Assembly: GCA_033032865.1 (NCBI GenBank)
Contig: JAWHQI010000276.1
Location: forward strand, 3,658,001 to 3,722,000
Source: Dactylorhiza incarnata
Lineage: Eukaryota > Streptophyta > Magnoliopsida > Asparagales > Orchidaceae
DNA: 64,000 nucleotides
Direction of reading: 5' to 3'
The notes beneath the pieces were generated by a model. The model saw only the letters and a list, made by a program, of their open reading frames with translations. It did not search any database and had not been told where the DNA came from. The position numbers and the translations under genes are program-made. Positions 20,531 to 34,120 of this stretch are shown here, one piece after another (position 1 is the stretch's first letter; every line of letters begins with the position of its first letter).

Positions 20531-21400
20531 CTAAGAATTGAAGTTATTTCTGACTCGAAGAGCACCGACTATCTCTGCCACACCACTTCTAGTGGCTCTC
20601 AAGTGAATCACTCGATCGGATGCTACCGGGCCATCTATAGTAGAAATTTGCTGCTCCGGCCGTAGTAGAGCTCTCCTAAAGGAGGAGACATGGAAGACGT
20701 CATGCAATCCCGCTAACTCCGGTGGCAACTCCATTCTATAAGCCAACGGGCTGATCCACTCCAAGATCCTATAGAGCCCAATCTATCTTAGACTGAGCTT
20801 CTTCCGCCTGCGAACCCGCAAGACTCCCTATATCAGACGTATCTTTCGGAACACCCGGTCTCCAACCTGGAACTCTACTTGACGATACCACGCATCGTAA
20901 TACCTGACATGGTAGCTCTGGTCTCCAACATCCTAACTCAAATCAGTCGCACCTGGGAATCTGTGTCCTCCATAAATTCTGAGTCGAGTGCCTTGGGATC
21001 CTCATCCTAGATCCAAGATAGTGGAGTCCCGCGCCTCCGTCCCTCTGAGGGTAGAAAGCTGTGCTGAACGTCAACCAAGAGCCCATATAAGCCTGGACTG
21101 ATCTTCACTCTTTAGACGTAAACTGTTCCTCCCGATCCGACACGATCGTACTGGTCACACCACGATAACGGACAAATTGCTCAACAAATCCCATCAAACA
21201 CCAGCGGGAGCGTCCTTCCAGCCCGGGGTGACCCTAGCTACCTTGGTCAGTTTATCCTCGATGTTCCAAACGAACTTGTGCCCAGAGTGGGCATGTGGTA
21301 ACCTTTGTATGAAATCCATAATTATGTCCTCGAACTCCACTCTAACACGTGCAGTGACTGTGGTAGTTCTCAAAAGACTATTGCACTTGGCCTTCACCGT
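20531..21400 (-). pseudogene. Chromovirus-type integrase remnant, body 2
   Basis: In order on the minus strand: FEDIIMDFIQRLPHAHSG (first Asp), GVTSTIVSDREEQFTSKE (second Asp), LTFSTAFYPQRDG, then VEFQVGDRVFRK and the C-terminal SPLAYRMELPPELAGLHDVF with HVSSFRRALL. The last part is the GPY/F-type region typical of chromoviruses. The catalytic Glu region and much of the core are deleted, and several stops occur. After HVSSFRRALL the chromodomain is not recognisable. It cannot be an active enzyme. Confidence 0.8.
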
Positions 21401-23177
21401 GCATCACAAAACTTATGATGTCTTTCTTCATTCCGAGGACATACGTGTTCCGGAATACAGCATTTTTCCGGTGACTAAAGCTCTTGTTAATATGGGTAGA
21501 CAATGCTTCTATAATGTTTTCTCTGCATGTTTAGGTTCTTATTCCTTCAAGTATGTCCGAGTGATCAATAATCTCCACTCTACAACTTATCCAGTTCTTA
21601 CCATTGGTGGGACTGATCTGATCATCAGGCGTCCCAATCATCCTCAAATTTTATGGTGGTGCACTTGTGAACCTTATGAGTATATGTTAACCAATCTTTA
21701 TTAGTAATCATCTTTATAAGATGACTCCCAATCACTTTCTATGTGGAATTTGATTCATAAGGTATACGGGTAAATTTCTTTTGAAACCCTAAGGTTTTTC
21801 ACAAGTCAATTTCATCAAGGAAGTATCACCACGTTTATTTCTCCAAATTCCTATTACTTTCACATATGCTAGTCTTGATTACTTTCGGATGGTCCAAAGT
21901 AAGATTATCTTAGATCGTTCTTATCATAGTAAACTCAAACACTATATTCTAATTCCAATAAGTTATCGTCTAAGATCACTGGTTATCCGTCATCAAAGCT
22001 CCCATGGTATAAGGGCTATTATTGTAGTTAAAATTTTCTACCATGATAGGGTGTGATTTATAATGAATCATAAGTTAATCACTTCCGAAGGCCCCAAACT
22101 ACCAGAACTTTCAAATATAACTACAACTTGTATGACCTAGTTTCCATCCTTAACTTCTAGAATGGGACATCGGCACCCCTAAGTGATTAATCCTGGCGAC
22201 TTTACATTTCTAATGATTCAACCAAGGTCAAGTCATTGCTCGATCTACGATGTCCTTTCATTGTCCTGGTAATACCACAGATCTTCATTCCGAACATACT
22301 GTTACACAATCTCATCTTTGCCCGAGTAACATCGAATATGATCAACTTCAAAATCATTTTGTTCGTGACCCAACATTTTTTAAATTAAATCTAAGGGGAA
22401 ACCCAAGTCAGTGACTAATTTGCCCAATAAACAAAAGGTAAGCCCCAATAAACAAAATATAAGCCACTATCTATTTTGGGCTAAGTATCTTCGATATCTC
22501 CATGTTATATTCGTCCCAAGTATGCAAACAATCCTTATGGCACACAACCTTAGACTTGGGGTTCTATCTTGAGACTGGTTGATATACTCCATACTTTAGA
22601 CTCTTCAAGGTACCTTCTACGACAACCTTATCGGGGTCAATATGTGACCCATTCCCAAATGGGTCTCTTCTGAACTTGAATTCTCATCCGACCCTCGGTG
22701 TTTGTCATGGTTGTTATCTCAATGTAATCATGTCATCGGTATGAGGGTTGAGTCTACGAGTCCCATACCATTCTGCTTATGTGTGAATCTCTCTTTCTCT
22801 AGCCTCTTTGGGGTATCCTTGTACCTTCACCGAAATGATACCTACTGTCTATTGCAGACTAGGGCAAGGTATAAATTGTCATGGTAAGTCACGTGTCCTA
22901 GTGGAGTTTAAATCTACCTTGTTGAATAAAGGACTATCTAAAGAGATCTTTGTAGCTTGAGGTATTTCCTATTGGGGGCAGGGTTCGCCGCAGGCTACAA
23001 AAGAAAACTTGCCCTCGTAAGGAGATTTGGCTAATAAAAATTTTAGTTAAAACTGTACTTTTCATATGATTTCCCTATATGTGCACACCATTGCTTCCGC
23101 TGCTTAGTTTGTCATCAAACTAAACTCGCGCGGGGTGGCCGAGGGTGTGTGGACTTCTTTTCTTTGGATCGAGGTTT
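21401..23177. other. Non-coding part of body 2
   Basis: Same sequence as 11361-13114 and 29093-30869. No RT, protease or Gag motif found. Confidence 0.6.
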
Positions 23178-23189
23178 GCTCTGATACCA
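23178..23189 (-). other. Primer-binding site, body 2
   Basis: TGGTATCAGAGC on the minus strand beside the LTR2 end. Same spacing as in body 1. Confidence 0.9.
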
Positions 23190-23192
23190 CTT

Positions 23193-26100
23193 TGTAAGAC
23201 CCATTTTTTCTTTTGAAAACCTGGGTCTTATGCCCAGAACCGCCGCTTTGTGGTGACACCTTCACTCGGGAAGGTCGCCACTACAAAACGCCGATCCTGC
23301 CGGCCATATCGATCACAGAAGAAGAAAAGTATAAACGAACAAAAAGAAGTTCAAGTTCACAATCACATGCAATATATAATAAATGTCCACATGATATAAC
23401 TGAAATAACATGGGTTACAATAATAAAGGGCTCATGCCCTGTACATCTTGTCCTCACTACAAGATCACTCACGGAAGCTAACTACTAATCACTCACTGAT
23501 CTTGAATCTGGTGCTCCTGTACTAGACTGGCCCGCCTCCGTCTACACCGGCCTCTAGTGTTGTTGTGTCTCCTCGATCCCCTAAAACGATATGGTCCACC
23601 GACCGTTAGTCAAAAAGACTAAGCCTTATGTTCCCCACCCCACCCCCAATGGCTCCTAGGCACCGTGTGGGAGGATGAAGCGGAGGACAACAACGGGTAT
23701 AAAACAAAGCAGATGACGGCGGATTTTGTGTACAGGAAATGTCTACAACTACACATGTGTACATAGATAATTGAAGCAGTAATAGAAAGCATGCTAAAGA
23801 GCAAGTAAAGAACAGAAAGTATAGACAAGTATATAATATAAAAGTAACCATTGATTTATAGGGATGCCCATACAAACCTATAGACCAAGGGGTCATTTAG
23901 CAGGGCCTATTGTATAAAGAGTCCCATAACAAATTTATACGATAGGGGTAGGGGTTGAAATGCAATGTTTATGCCATGACATGCAGAGTTATACAGTTTA
24001 TGCTATGTTCATACAAGTGCAACTCACACACTTCGACTCTATGCGCACAGACCTTTAGTTCCCTCTTTTTGGAGCTAGCAAGACTCCCAGGATACTCCCG
24101 TAGTGGCAAACGGAAGCGGTGGGTTGGGCCTCGCCCACCTCTAGGGTGGTATTCACACTACCTAACCTAGACCTATCGTACGCCTCAACGCAAAACTGCA
24201 GAGCATCTGCGTACTCTTACTGGCTGGACCACCAGACTTTTATGACTAAGTACAACTTCCACACTTGCCGAGTCAACGTATTGACATCGGTGTGAACGGC
24301 GGTCCAATACCGAAGACCCACCACCTTTATGCACATGCAAACATGTTAACCATCTATCTCCGAGCCATAATCTCCCCGAGCTAACCTACCCGTCACCATA
24401 AACTTCCGAGCCACCGGCTCACCGGACCAACCCGTCCGTACCAACAAGCATTACTTAGTCACAAGCTCACCGGACTAACTAGTCCGATGCATCAACCACC
24501 GAGCCTACCGCTCGTAGAACTAAACCAACTAACCTCCCGTAACCACGGGTTGTGGGTGTGTGCATTATTATGTTAATCTTGTACAATAACATATCCCTAC
24601 AATTTATGGTTAATCTTGGACTTCCCAAGGATTACACTGTATGGGGCTCGCTACGGTACTAGGAACCACAATGGGATGACACCCCAAGGCTTCCTTTCTC
24701 AAGACACTTAATGTTATTGGTAGCTACCCGTAAGAATACCCTTCTTGTCATTTCTCTTGAATTAACCCTAAGCAATTTATGACACGCTAAGGGAAAGACG
24801 ATCTTTAGTCAACCCCAAGCACGACCCTAACCCTTAGCTCAGCAAGCACTCTTATAACCTAAACACCTTTCTGATGACCTCAACCTCTTCATCCTGACCA
24901 TGCACACCGACTACATGCCACTTCCACTTGGTAGGCCCCTAAATACCCAAGTTTCACATATTTACTATACGTAGACCAAACTAACTATATGAAGCTAATA
25001 AGTAGAAGTACTCCAAATATTCATCCTCATGACACATGATTACTACTGGAGGTCTATCATGACAATATAAGACTAAATCCAGAGATTCATAATTTTCCTT
25101 AATTATTTGCATTTATTATCATTTCTCCAATATTTGCCAAGTATGAATATGAGCATGAAGTGTAAGGTATTCTTATGATATGGCTCCCATAAAATTATGA
25201 TAAATCTATCATGCCAAAATAACCATAAGTACAGAATGTCACAATTTTACAATCAGGAATTGTTCTCTAATTATAATATTTAGCATCTTTCCAAAGTTGG
25301 AGGCTAATGAAGGAACCATCAAAAATACTTATCAAAAAATTATGGAAAAATTACTAGACCTATATATTAGTCAGAAAAGTCTACTGAATAAATTTCAGAA
25401 TTTATAAAGGCAAATTAATCACATAAATGAATATTCCAAAGAAACCCTTTCTAGGGAAAATTGTGAAGGAACCTACTGTTAAATAATTCCAAAAATTATT
25501 AAAGAAATACTAGAGCTCCAATATGCTTATAAAGGCTTGCTGACTGAGTTTCATAATTTATGGAAATCATTTTCTCACCTAAATAAATATTCCAAATAGA
25601 TCCTAATATGAACATATTGTGAAGTAGCCTACTTATAACAATCTCCAAAAATTATATAAAAATTTGGAGAGCTTCTTAGTACTCTGAAATGTCCTATCAC
25701 CAAGTTGCACATTTTTCCAGAGAGTTTTGGACCCTTAATTATATTTCTTAAGATTAGGATAAAATAAGTGCCTTGTGAATGAAGTGCTGGTTAAATCATC
25801 TAATTAATTACACAAAAATTACCAGATGTCCATCATATGAATATAAAGGCACTATCAAGGTTTCACCATCATCTAAGGCCATTTGAGCATTTTAATTTCC
25901 TTTATTATGAAATGCCCTAAAGGGGTTATAACCTAATTTAGGGGAAATAAATACTCCTAAAATTCTCTCAAAATTCCCTAGGGCATTATTACACCCCATG
26001 AACATATCTACTAAGTCCCATGACCATTCTAGGACTTTTGACCACATGACCTTCACAAGGTTCTATATGCACCACTAGGGATAAAGCTAGGGTCCTAGGT

Positions 26101-28132
26101 CATATCCACCTCCACACCACCCCAAATCACTCATGGGGGTGTTTTAGGATATCCTAAACCAGTTGCCAAGGTTTCAACCCATGTTGATGAGTTTTGACCA
26201 CCATACCCCAAAATAAACACCATACCCCAATTTTGACCTAATTTGACCCAACTTGGGTTAACCAATTACCTATCTAAATCAGTCCCAATTGGGCTGAAAT
26301 TACCAGGGTCATATAATAACCCTAAGAGGCACCCGCCTAAATTTGGAGGGGTTTGGAGGTCATTAGACCCTAAATTTGAATAATATATGAATTATTAAAT
26401 TATTACGAAAACCTTAGAAAACTGTTCTCCTAAAATTCCCATATTTGGATATGTTATGGTTGTAGGTACAAATAGCCTAGATTTCAATTTTCAAGTCAAT
26501 ACCATAACCCAATCAAAAGTTATTCAAGAAATGGTGGCTGTCTTACACTAGGGACCAGTCCCACCAAAATGACTTACAGGGAGCTACATAACTCCTTTTG
26601 GGCTGAAACAAATTTTACAATAAAGTAGTCTCCAAGGGCTACACCTTTGGTGTTGACCACCTTTTCTGTAGATGTCCTTAAGTATTTTTAATAAATTAAT
26701 CTATGTACAGCAAAATGTGTGACAAAAAAAACGTTTAATAAACATTTCATATAATAGAGCCGCATGAATCTTGACGCTGAATGGACGCCATCCCTTCGTC
26801 TTCCTCCTCTAGCCGACGGCTGAGATTGCTCCGACCTGTGCGGTTTTGGAAGTGGTTTTCCCATCCACCCACGACCCTCCCCGGCCGGCCAATACTACCA
26901 CCACCTTCCTTGAGGTGGTGGCCGGCGATGGGAAGTCTTGGCCGGCCGGTGGTGGCCGAAAATAGGGGTTTAGACAAGAGGAAAAAGCTCAAAAAAATGG
27001 AGTTTTCGGCTCACACGATCTAGGGCCAATAGGCCTTAGAGCTTGCAAGCAATAGATGTAGATTTATCCACTAGGGTAGAGGAGAAGAACCAGACCTCCA
27101 ATCGGGCTTGATGGCGGTTATTTCCCGAATTTTCTATGGCCGACCACCCTCCTTGAGCTCCTTGCCGATCTCCCAATTCTCCACCAAATGCAATGATCTA
27201 GGACTCGATTTCAACTGATATCGCCCGTCTGAAGGTGATGGAAGGGTCAATTTGAGGACGGGGAGGCTTTATGGTAGAGTGCCATTAATGGGGAGATGAA
27301 TGGGAGGTCATTTTGCCTTGAATGCCATGAATCCACCTTGAATGGCCACTTTCTCTCTCTTCAAATTGGGGGAAACTCCCAATTTATCTCTCCTAGTAAC
27401 CCCTCCAGAAATTGGATGGCATTCCATGTAATTTCAGCCTCATGAGGCTAGAGTGTCACTTCAATTTGGCCTAGCCCAAGTGGATTTAGCTTGAGTTAGC
27501 CTTTTCCCCTCTTTTTGGGCAAGGTTGACCAAGTGTTTACTTGAGGTGTTGACTTGGTCAGCTGATGGGTTGACTGGTCCAAGTCGTGTGTCTTAAGTCC
27601 CTTAACACCACCCAAAGTTGGTTGAGTCATGATGGTGCCCCAATTGGGCCAATTTATCCAAAAGGTGTTAGTTTGACCAAAACTAGGCTAGAGTTGACTT
27701 GGGTCAAATTGGCCAAATTGGTGGCCCCATGATGGGGGTTTTTAGTCCATTGGGTCTCTAATATCCTTATAAGGGTAGAGGAAAGGTCAATTTGGCTTGG
27801 TGGAGGTCAATTGGCCCTAATTAGGCTACTTTGACCAATTTGGGGTTAGGGTCGACTTTGGTCAATTTGGCCACTTTGGTTGACCCCAATGGGACCTTAG
27901 TGCTCTAAGGGAGTCCTTAATAGGTTATGTATGTCATGGTGGGGTCAAAGGGTCAAGTTGAGGCCCTTAAGTCAAACCCTATGCTTGCTAGTTGGAAATT
28001 GCTATTTGCAGACCACTGTGGTTTCCTTCTTCTTGGCTAAGGCCAAGTGGTCTTTTCAAGCTTCCTAGGGTTTTATCATGACCTAGTCATGAAAAACCAC
28101 TATAGGGGTATAGTTGTTTGGGGGATGTTACA
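23193..28132 (-). repeat. LTR2 of the array, about 4.9 kb
   Basis: Minus strand, from TGTAACATCC (28132) to GGTCTTACA (23193), 4,940 bp. The TATA box (TATAAATCA) at 23852-23860 leaves about 0.65 kb of R-U5 and an unusually long U3 of about 4.3 kb. U3 is AT-rich with a GC-rich island at about 26780-26960. Its right part contains many TTGACC/GGTCAA words (27500-27960). No coding sequence I would defend lies inside. Confidence 0.85.
23852..23860 (-). promoter_or_regulatory. TATA box of LTR2
   Basis: TATAAATCA on the minus strand. The same box is at 31544-31552 in LTR3 and is missing from LTR1. Assignment rests on sequence and on distance to the U5 end. Confidence 0.5.
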
Positions 28133-28222
28133 AATCCCAATAAACAAATAAAATAATTTCGTCCTCGAAATTCAGGCTAGGCTCGCGGGGTTTTCACCGA
28201 GAGTGACTGAACGTAACATCCC

Positions 28223-29092
28223 CTAAGAATTGAAGTTATTTCTGACTCGAAGAGCACCGACTATCTCTGCCACACCACTTCTAGTGGCTCTCAAGTGAAT
28301 CACTCGATCGGATGCTACCGGGCCATCTATAGTAGAAATTTGCTGCTCCGGCCGTAGTAGAGCTCTCCTAAAGGAGGAGACATGGAAGACGTCATGCAAT
28401 CCCGCTAACTCCGGTGGCAACTCCATTCTATAAGCCAACGGGCTGATCAACTCCAAGATCCTATAGAGCCCAATCTATCTTAGACTGAGCTTCTTCCGCC
28501 TGCGAACCCGCAAGACTCCCTATATCAGACGTATCTTCCGGAACACCCGGTCTCCAACCTGGAACTCTACTTGACGATACCACGCATCGTAATACCTGAC
28601 ATGGTAGCTCTGGTCTCCAACATCCTAACTCAAATCAGTCGCACCAGGGAATCTGTGTCCTCCATAAATTCTGAGTCGAGTGCCTTGGGATCCTCATCCT
28701 AGATCCAAGATAATGGCGTCCCGCGCCTCCGTCCCTCTGAGGGTAGAAAGCTGTGCTGAACGTCAACCAAGAGCCCAGATAAGCCTGGACTGATCTTCAC
28801 TCTTTAGACGTAAACTGTTCCTCCCGATCCGACACGATCGTACTGGTCACACCACGATAACGGACAAACTGCTCAACAAATCCCATCAAACACCAGCGGG
28901 AGCGTCCTTCCAGCCCGGGGTGACCCTAGCTACCTTGGTCAGTTTATCCTCGATGTTCCAAACAAACTTGTGCCCAGAGTGGGCATGTGGTAACCTTTGT
29001 ATGAAATCCATAATTATGTCCTCGAACTCCACTCTAACACGTGCAGTGACTGTGGTAGTTCTCAAAAGACTATTGCACTTGGCCTTCACCGT
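28223..29092 (-). pseudogene. Chromovirus-type integrase remnant, body 3
   Basis: Near-identical copy of 20531-21400 with the same motifs (FEDIIMDFI, VSDREEQF, HDVFHVSSFRRALL) and the same stops and deletion. The lesions therefore pre-date duplication of the array. Confidence 0.8.
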
Positions 29093-30869
29093 GCATCACA
29101 AAACTTATGATGTCTTTCTTCATTCCGAGGACATACGTGTTCTGGAATACACCATTTTTCCGGTGACTAAAGCTCTTGTTAATATGGGTAGACAATGCTT
29201 CTATAATGTTTTCTCCGCATGTTTAGGTTCTTATTCCTTCAAGTATGTCCGAGTGATCAATAATCTCCACTCTACAACTTATCCAGTTCTTACCATTGGT
29301 GGGACTGATCTGATCATCAGGCGTCCCAATCATCCTCAAATTTTATGGTGGTGCACTTGTGAACCTTATGAGTATATGTTAACCAATCTTTATTAGTAAT
29401 CATGTTTATAAGATGACTCCCAATCACTTTCTATGTGGAATTTGATTCATAAGGTATACGGGTAAATTTCTTTTGAAACCCTAAGGTTTTTCACAAGTCA
29501 ATTTCATCAAGGAAGTATCACCACGTTTATTTCTCCAAATTCCTATTACTTTCACATATGCTAGTCTTGATTACTTTCGGATGGTCCAAAGTAAGATTAT
29601 CTTAGATCATTCTTATCATAGTAAACTCAAACACTATATTCTAATTCCAATAAGTTATCGTCTAAGATCACTGGTTATCCGTCATCAAAGCTCCCATGGT
29701 ATAAGGGCTATTATTGTAGTTAAAATTTTCTACCATGATAGGGTGTGATTTATAATGAATCATAAGTTAATCACTTCCGAAGGCCCCAAACTACCAGAAC
29801 TTTCAAATATAACTACAACTTGTATGACCTAGTTTCCATCCTTAACTTCTAGAATGGGACATCGGCACCCCTAAGTGATTAATCCTGGCGACTTTACATT
29901 TCTAATGATTCAACCAAGGTCAAGTCATTGCTCGATCTACGATGTCCTTTCATTGTCCTGGTAATACCATAGATCTTCATTCCGAACATACTGTTACACA
30001 ATCTCATCTTTGCCCGAGTAACATCGAATATGATCAACTTCAAAATCATTTTGTTCGTGACCCAACATTTTTTAAATTAAATCTAAGGGGAAACCCAAGT
30101 CAGTAACTAATTTGCCCAATAAACAAAAGGTAAGCCCCAATAAACAAAATATAAGCCACTATCTATTTTGGGCTAAGTATCTTCGATATCTCCATGTTAT
30201 ATTCGTCCCAAGTATGCAAACAATCCTTATGGCACACAACCTTAGACTTGGGGTTCTATCTTGAGACTGGTTGATATACTCCATACTTTAGACTCTTCAA
30301 GGTACCTTCTACGACAACCTTATCGGGGTCAATATGTGACCCATTCCCAAACGGGTCTCTTCTGAACTTGAATTCTCATCCGACCCTCGGTGTTTGTCGT
30401 GGTTGTTATCTCAATGTAATCATGTCATCGGTACGATGGTTGAGTCTACGAGTCCCATACCATTCTGCTTATGTGTGAATCTCTCTTTCTCTAGCCTCTT
30501 TGGGGTATCCTTGTACCTTCACCGAAATGATACCTACTGTCTATTGCAGACTAGGGCAAGGTATAAATTGTCATGGTAAGTCACGTGTCCTAGTGGAGTT
30601 TAAATCTACCTTGTTGAATAAAGGACTATCTAAAGAGATCTTTGTAGCTTGAGGTATTTCCTATTGGGGGCAGGGTTCGCCGCAGGCTACAAAAGAAAAC
30701 TTGCCCTCGTAAGGAGATTTGGCTAATAAAAATTTTAGTTAAAACTGTACTTTTCATATGATTTCCCTATATGTGCACACCATTGCTTCCGCTGCTTAGT
30801 TTGTCATCAAACTAAACTCGCGCGGGGTGGCCGAGGTTGTGTGGACTTCTTTTCTTTGGATCGAGGTTT
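29093..30869. other. Non-coding part of body 3
   Basis: Copy of 21401-23177, differing by only scattered single bases. Nothing further seen. Confidence 0.6.
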
Positions 30870-30881
30870 GCTCTGATACCA
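30870..30881 (-). other. Primer-binding site, body 3
   Basis: TGGTATCAGAGC on the minus strand beside LTR3. Confidence 0.9.
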
Positions 30882-30884
30882 CTT

Positions 30885-33800
30885 TGTAAGACCCATTTTT
30901 TCTTTTGAAAACCTAGGTCTTATGCCCAGAACCGCCGCTTTGTGGTGACACCTTCACTCGGGAAGGTCGCCACTACAAAACGCCGATCCTGCCAGCCATA
31001 TCGATCACAGAAGAAGAAAAGTATAAACGAACAAAAAGAAGTTCAAGTTCACAATCACATGCAATATATAATAAATGTCCACATGATATAACTGAAATAA
31101 CATGGGTTACAATAATAAAGGGCTCATGCCCTGTACATCTTGTCCTCACTACAAGATCACTCACGGAAGCTAACTACTAATCACTCACTGATCTTGAATC
31201 CGGTGCTCCTGTACTAGACTGGCCCGCCTCCGTCTACACCGGCCTCTAGTGTTGTTGTGTCTCCTCGATCCCCTAAAACGATATGGTCCACCGACCGTTA
31301 GTCAAAAAGACTAAGTCTTATGTTCCCCACCCCACCCCCAATGGCTCCTAGGCACCGTGTGGGAGGATGAAGCGGAGGACAACAACGGGTATAAAACAAA
31401 GCAGATGACGGCGGATTTTGTGTACAGGAAATGTCTACAACTACACATGTGTACATAGATAATTGAAGCAGTAATAGAAAGCATGCTAAAGAGCAAGTAA
31501 AGAACAGAAAGTATAGACAAGTATATAATATAAAAGTAACCATTGATTTATAGGGATGCCCATACAAACCTATAGACCAAGGGGTCGTTTAGCAGGGCCT
31601 ATCGTATAAAGAGTCCCATAACCAATTTATACGATAGTGGTAGGGGTTGAAATGCAATGTTTATGCCATGACATGCAGAGTTATGCAGTTTATGCTATGT
31701 TCATACAAGTGCAACTCACACACTTCGACTCTATGTGCACAGACCTTTAGTTCCCCCTTTTTGGAGCTAGCAAGACTCCCAGGATACTCCCATAGTGGCA
31801 AATGGAAGCGGTGGGTTGAGCCTCGCCCACCTCTAGGTTGGTATTCACACTAACTAACCTAGACCTATCGTACGCCTCAAAGAAAAACCGTGGATCATCT
31901 GCGTACTCTTACTAGCTGGACCACCAGACTTTTATGGCTATGTGCAACTTCCACACTTGCCGAGTCAACGTATTGACGTCGGTGTGAATGACCGTCCAAT
32001 ACCAAAGACCCACCACCTTTATGCACATGCAAACATGTTTACCATCTATCTCTGAGCCATAAGCTCCCCGAACTAACCTACCCGTCACCATAAACTTCAG
32101 AGCCACCGGCTCGCCGGACCAACCCATCTGTACCAACAAGCATTACGTAGTCACAAGCTTACCAGACTAACTAGTTCGCTGCATCAACCACCGATCCTAC
32201 CGCTCGTAGAACCAAACCAACTAACCTCCCATAACCACGGGGTGTGGGTGTGTGCATTATTAAGTTAATCTTGTACAACAAGTTATCCCTACAATTTATG
32301 GTTAATCTTGGACTTCCCGAGGATTACCCTGTAAGGGGCTCGCTATGGTACTAGGAACCACAATGGGATGACACCCCAAGGCTCCCTTTATCAAGACACT
32401 TAATGTTATTGGTAGCTACCCGTAAGAATATCCATCTTGTCATTTCTCTTTAATTATACCTAAGCATTTTATGACACGCTAAGGGAAAGACGATCTTTAG
32501 TCAACCCCAAGCACGACCCTAACCCTTAGCTCACCATGCACTCTTATCACCTAAACACCTTTCTGATGACCTCAACCTCTTCATCCTGACCATGCACACC
32601 GACTACATGCCACTTCCACTTGGTAGGCCCCTAAATACCCAAGTTTCACATTTTTTACTATACGCAGACCAAACTAACTATATGAAGCTAATAAGTAGAA
32701 GTACTCCAAATATTCATCCTCATGACACAAGATTATTACTCTGAAATGTCCTATCACCAAGTTGCACATTTTTCCAGAGAGTTTTGGACCCTTAATTATA
32801 TTTCTTAAGATTAAGAAAAAATAAGTGCCTTGTGAATGAAGTGCTGGTTAAATCATCTAATTAATTACACAAAAATTACCAGAGGTCCGTCATATGAATA
32901 TTAAGGCACTACCAAGGTTTCACCATCATCCAAGGCCATTTGAGCATGTAAATTTCCTTTATTATGAAATGCCCTAAAGGGGTTATAACCTAATTTAGGG
33001 GGAATAAATACTCCAAATATTCTCTCAAAATTCCCTAGGGCATTATTACACCCCATGAACATATCTACTAAGTCCCATGACCATACTAGGACTTTTGACC
33101 ACATGACCTTCACATGGTTCTATATGCACCCCTAGGGATAAAGCTAGGGTCCTAGGGCATATCAACCTCCACACCACCCCAAATCACTCATGGGGGTGTT
33201 TTAGGAGATCCTAAACCAGTGGCCAAGGTTTCAACCCATGTTGATGAGTTTTGACCACCATACCCCAAAATAAACACCATACCCCAATTTTGACCTAATT
33301 TGACCCAACTTGGGTTAACCAATTACCTATCTAAATCAGTCCCAATTGGGATGAAATTTTTACCAGGGTCATATAATAACCCTAACAGGCACCCACCTAA
33401 ATTTGGAGGGGATTGGAGGTCATTAGTCCCTAAATTTAAATAATATATGAATTATTAAATTATTACAAAAACCTTAGAAAAATGTTCTCTTAAAATTCCC
33501 ATATTTGGATATGTTATGGTTGTAGGTACAAATATACTATGTTTCAATTTTCAAGTCAATCCCATAACCCAATCAACAAATATTCAAGAAATGGTGGTTG
33601 TCCTACACTAGGGACCAGTCCCACCAAAATGGACCTACAGGGAGCTACAAACTCCGTTTGGGCTGAAACAAATTTTAAAATAAAGTAGTCTCTAAGGGCT
33701 ACAACTTTGGTGTTGACTACCTTTTCTGTAAAGGGCCATAAGTATTTTTAATAAATTAATCTATGTACAGCAAAATGTGTGACAGAAAATACGTTTAATA

Positions 33801-34120
33801 AACATTTCATATAATAGAGCCGCACGAATCTTGGCGCAGAATGGACGCCATCCCTTCGTCTTCCTCCTCTAGCCGACGACTGAGATTGCTCCGACCTGGG
33901 CAGTTTTGGAAGTGGTTTTCCCGGCCACCCACGCCCCTCCCCGGCAGGCCAATGCCACCACCACCATCCTTGAGGTGGTGGCCGGCGATGAGAGGTCTTG
34001 GCCGGCTGGTGGTGGCCGTAAATAGGGGTTTAGACAAGAGGAAAAAGCTCAAAAAATTAGAGTTTTAGGCTCACACTATCTAGGGCCAATTGGCCTTAAA
34101 GCTTGCAAGCAATAGGTGTA
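30885..34120 (-). repeat. LTR3 of the array, truncated
   Basis: Matches LTR2 from 23193 to about 27060, where it stops (GCAAGCAATAG) and copia gag sequence begins. Compared with LTR2 about 640 bp are missing near 32740 (ATTACT at both edges). The TATA box is at 31544-31552. The upstream 1.1 kb of U3, including the TGTAACATCC end, is lost. Confidence 0.8.

Larger units (their letters stand above)
11013..34120 (-). mobile_element. Head-to-tail array of a chromovirus-derived non-autonomous element sharing LTRs
   Basis: On the minus strand the order along the map is body 1 (11013-13129), LTR1 (13130-20440, interrupted), body 2 (20441-23192), LTR2 (23193-28132), body 3 (28133-30884), LTR3 (30885-34120, truncated). 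Each LTR ends GGTCTTACA beside a TGGTATCAGAGC primer site and starts TGTAACATCC beside the 3' end of the next body. One LTR therefore serves two bodies. Bodies 2 and 3 are nearly identical by eye; body 1 is more diverged. The bodies keep integrase remains but no RT. Unequal recombination between LTRs is the simplest origin. Confidence 0.85.

Noticed and set aside
26747..27023. Open frames on both strands in the GC-rich island of LTR2, repeated at 33807-34068
   Set aside because: Low-complexity Pro/Ser/Arg composition, opposite frames equally open, no known domain. Treated as part of the LTR.
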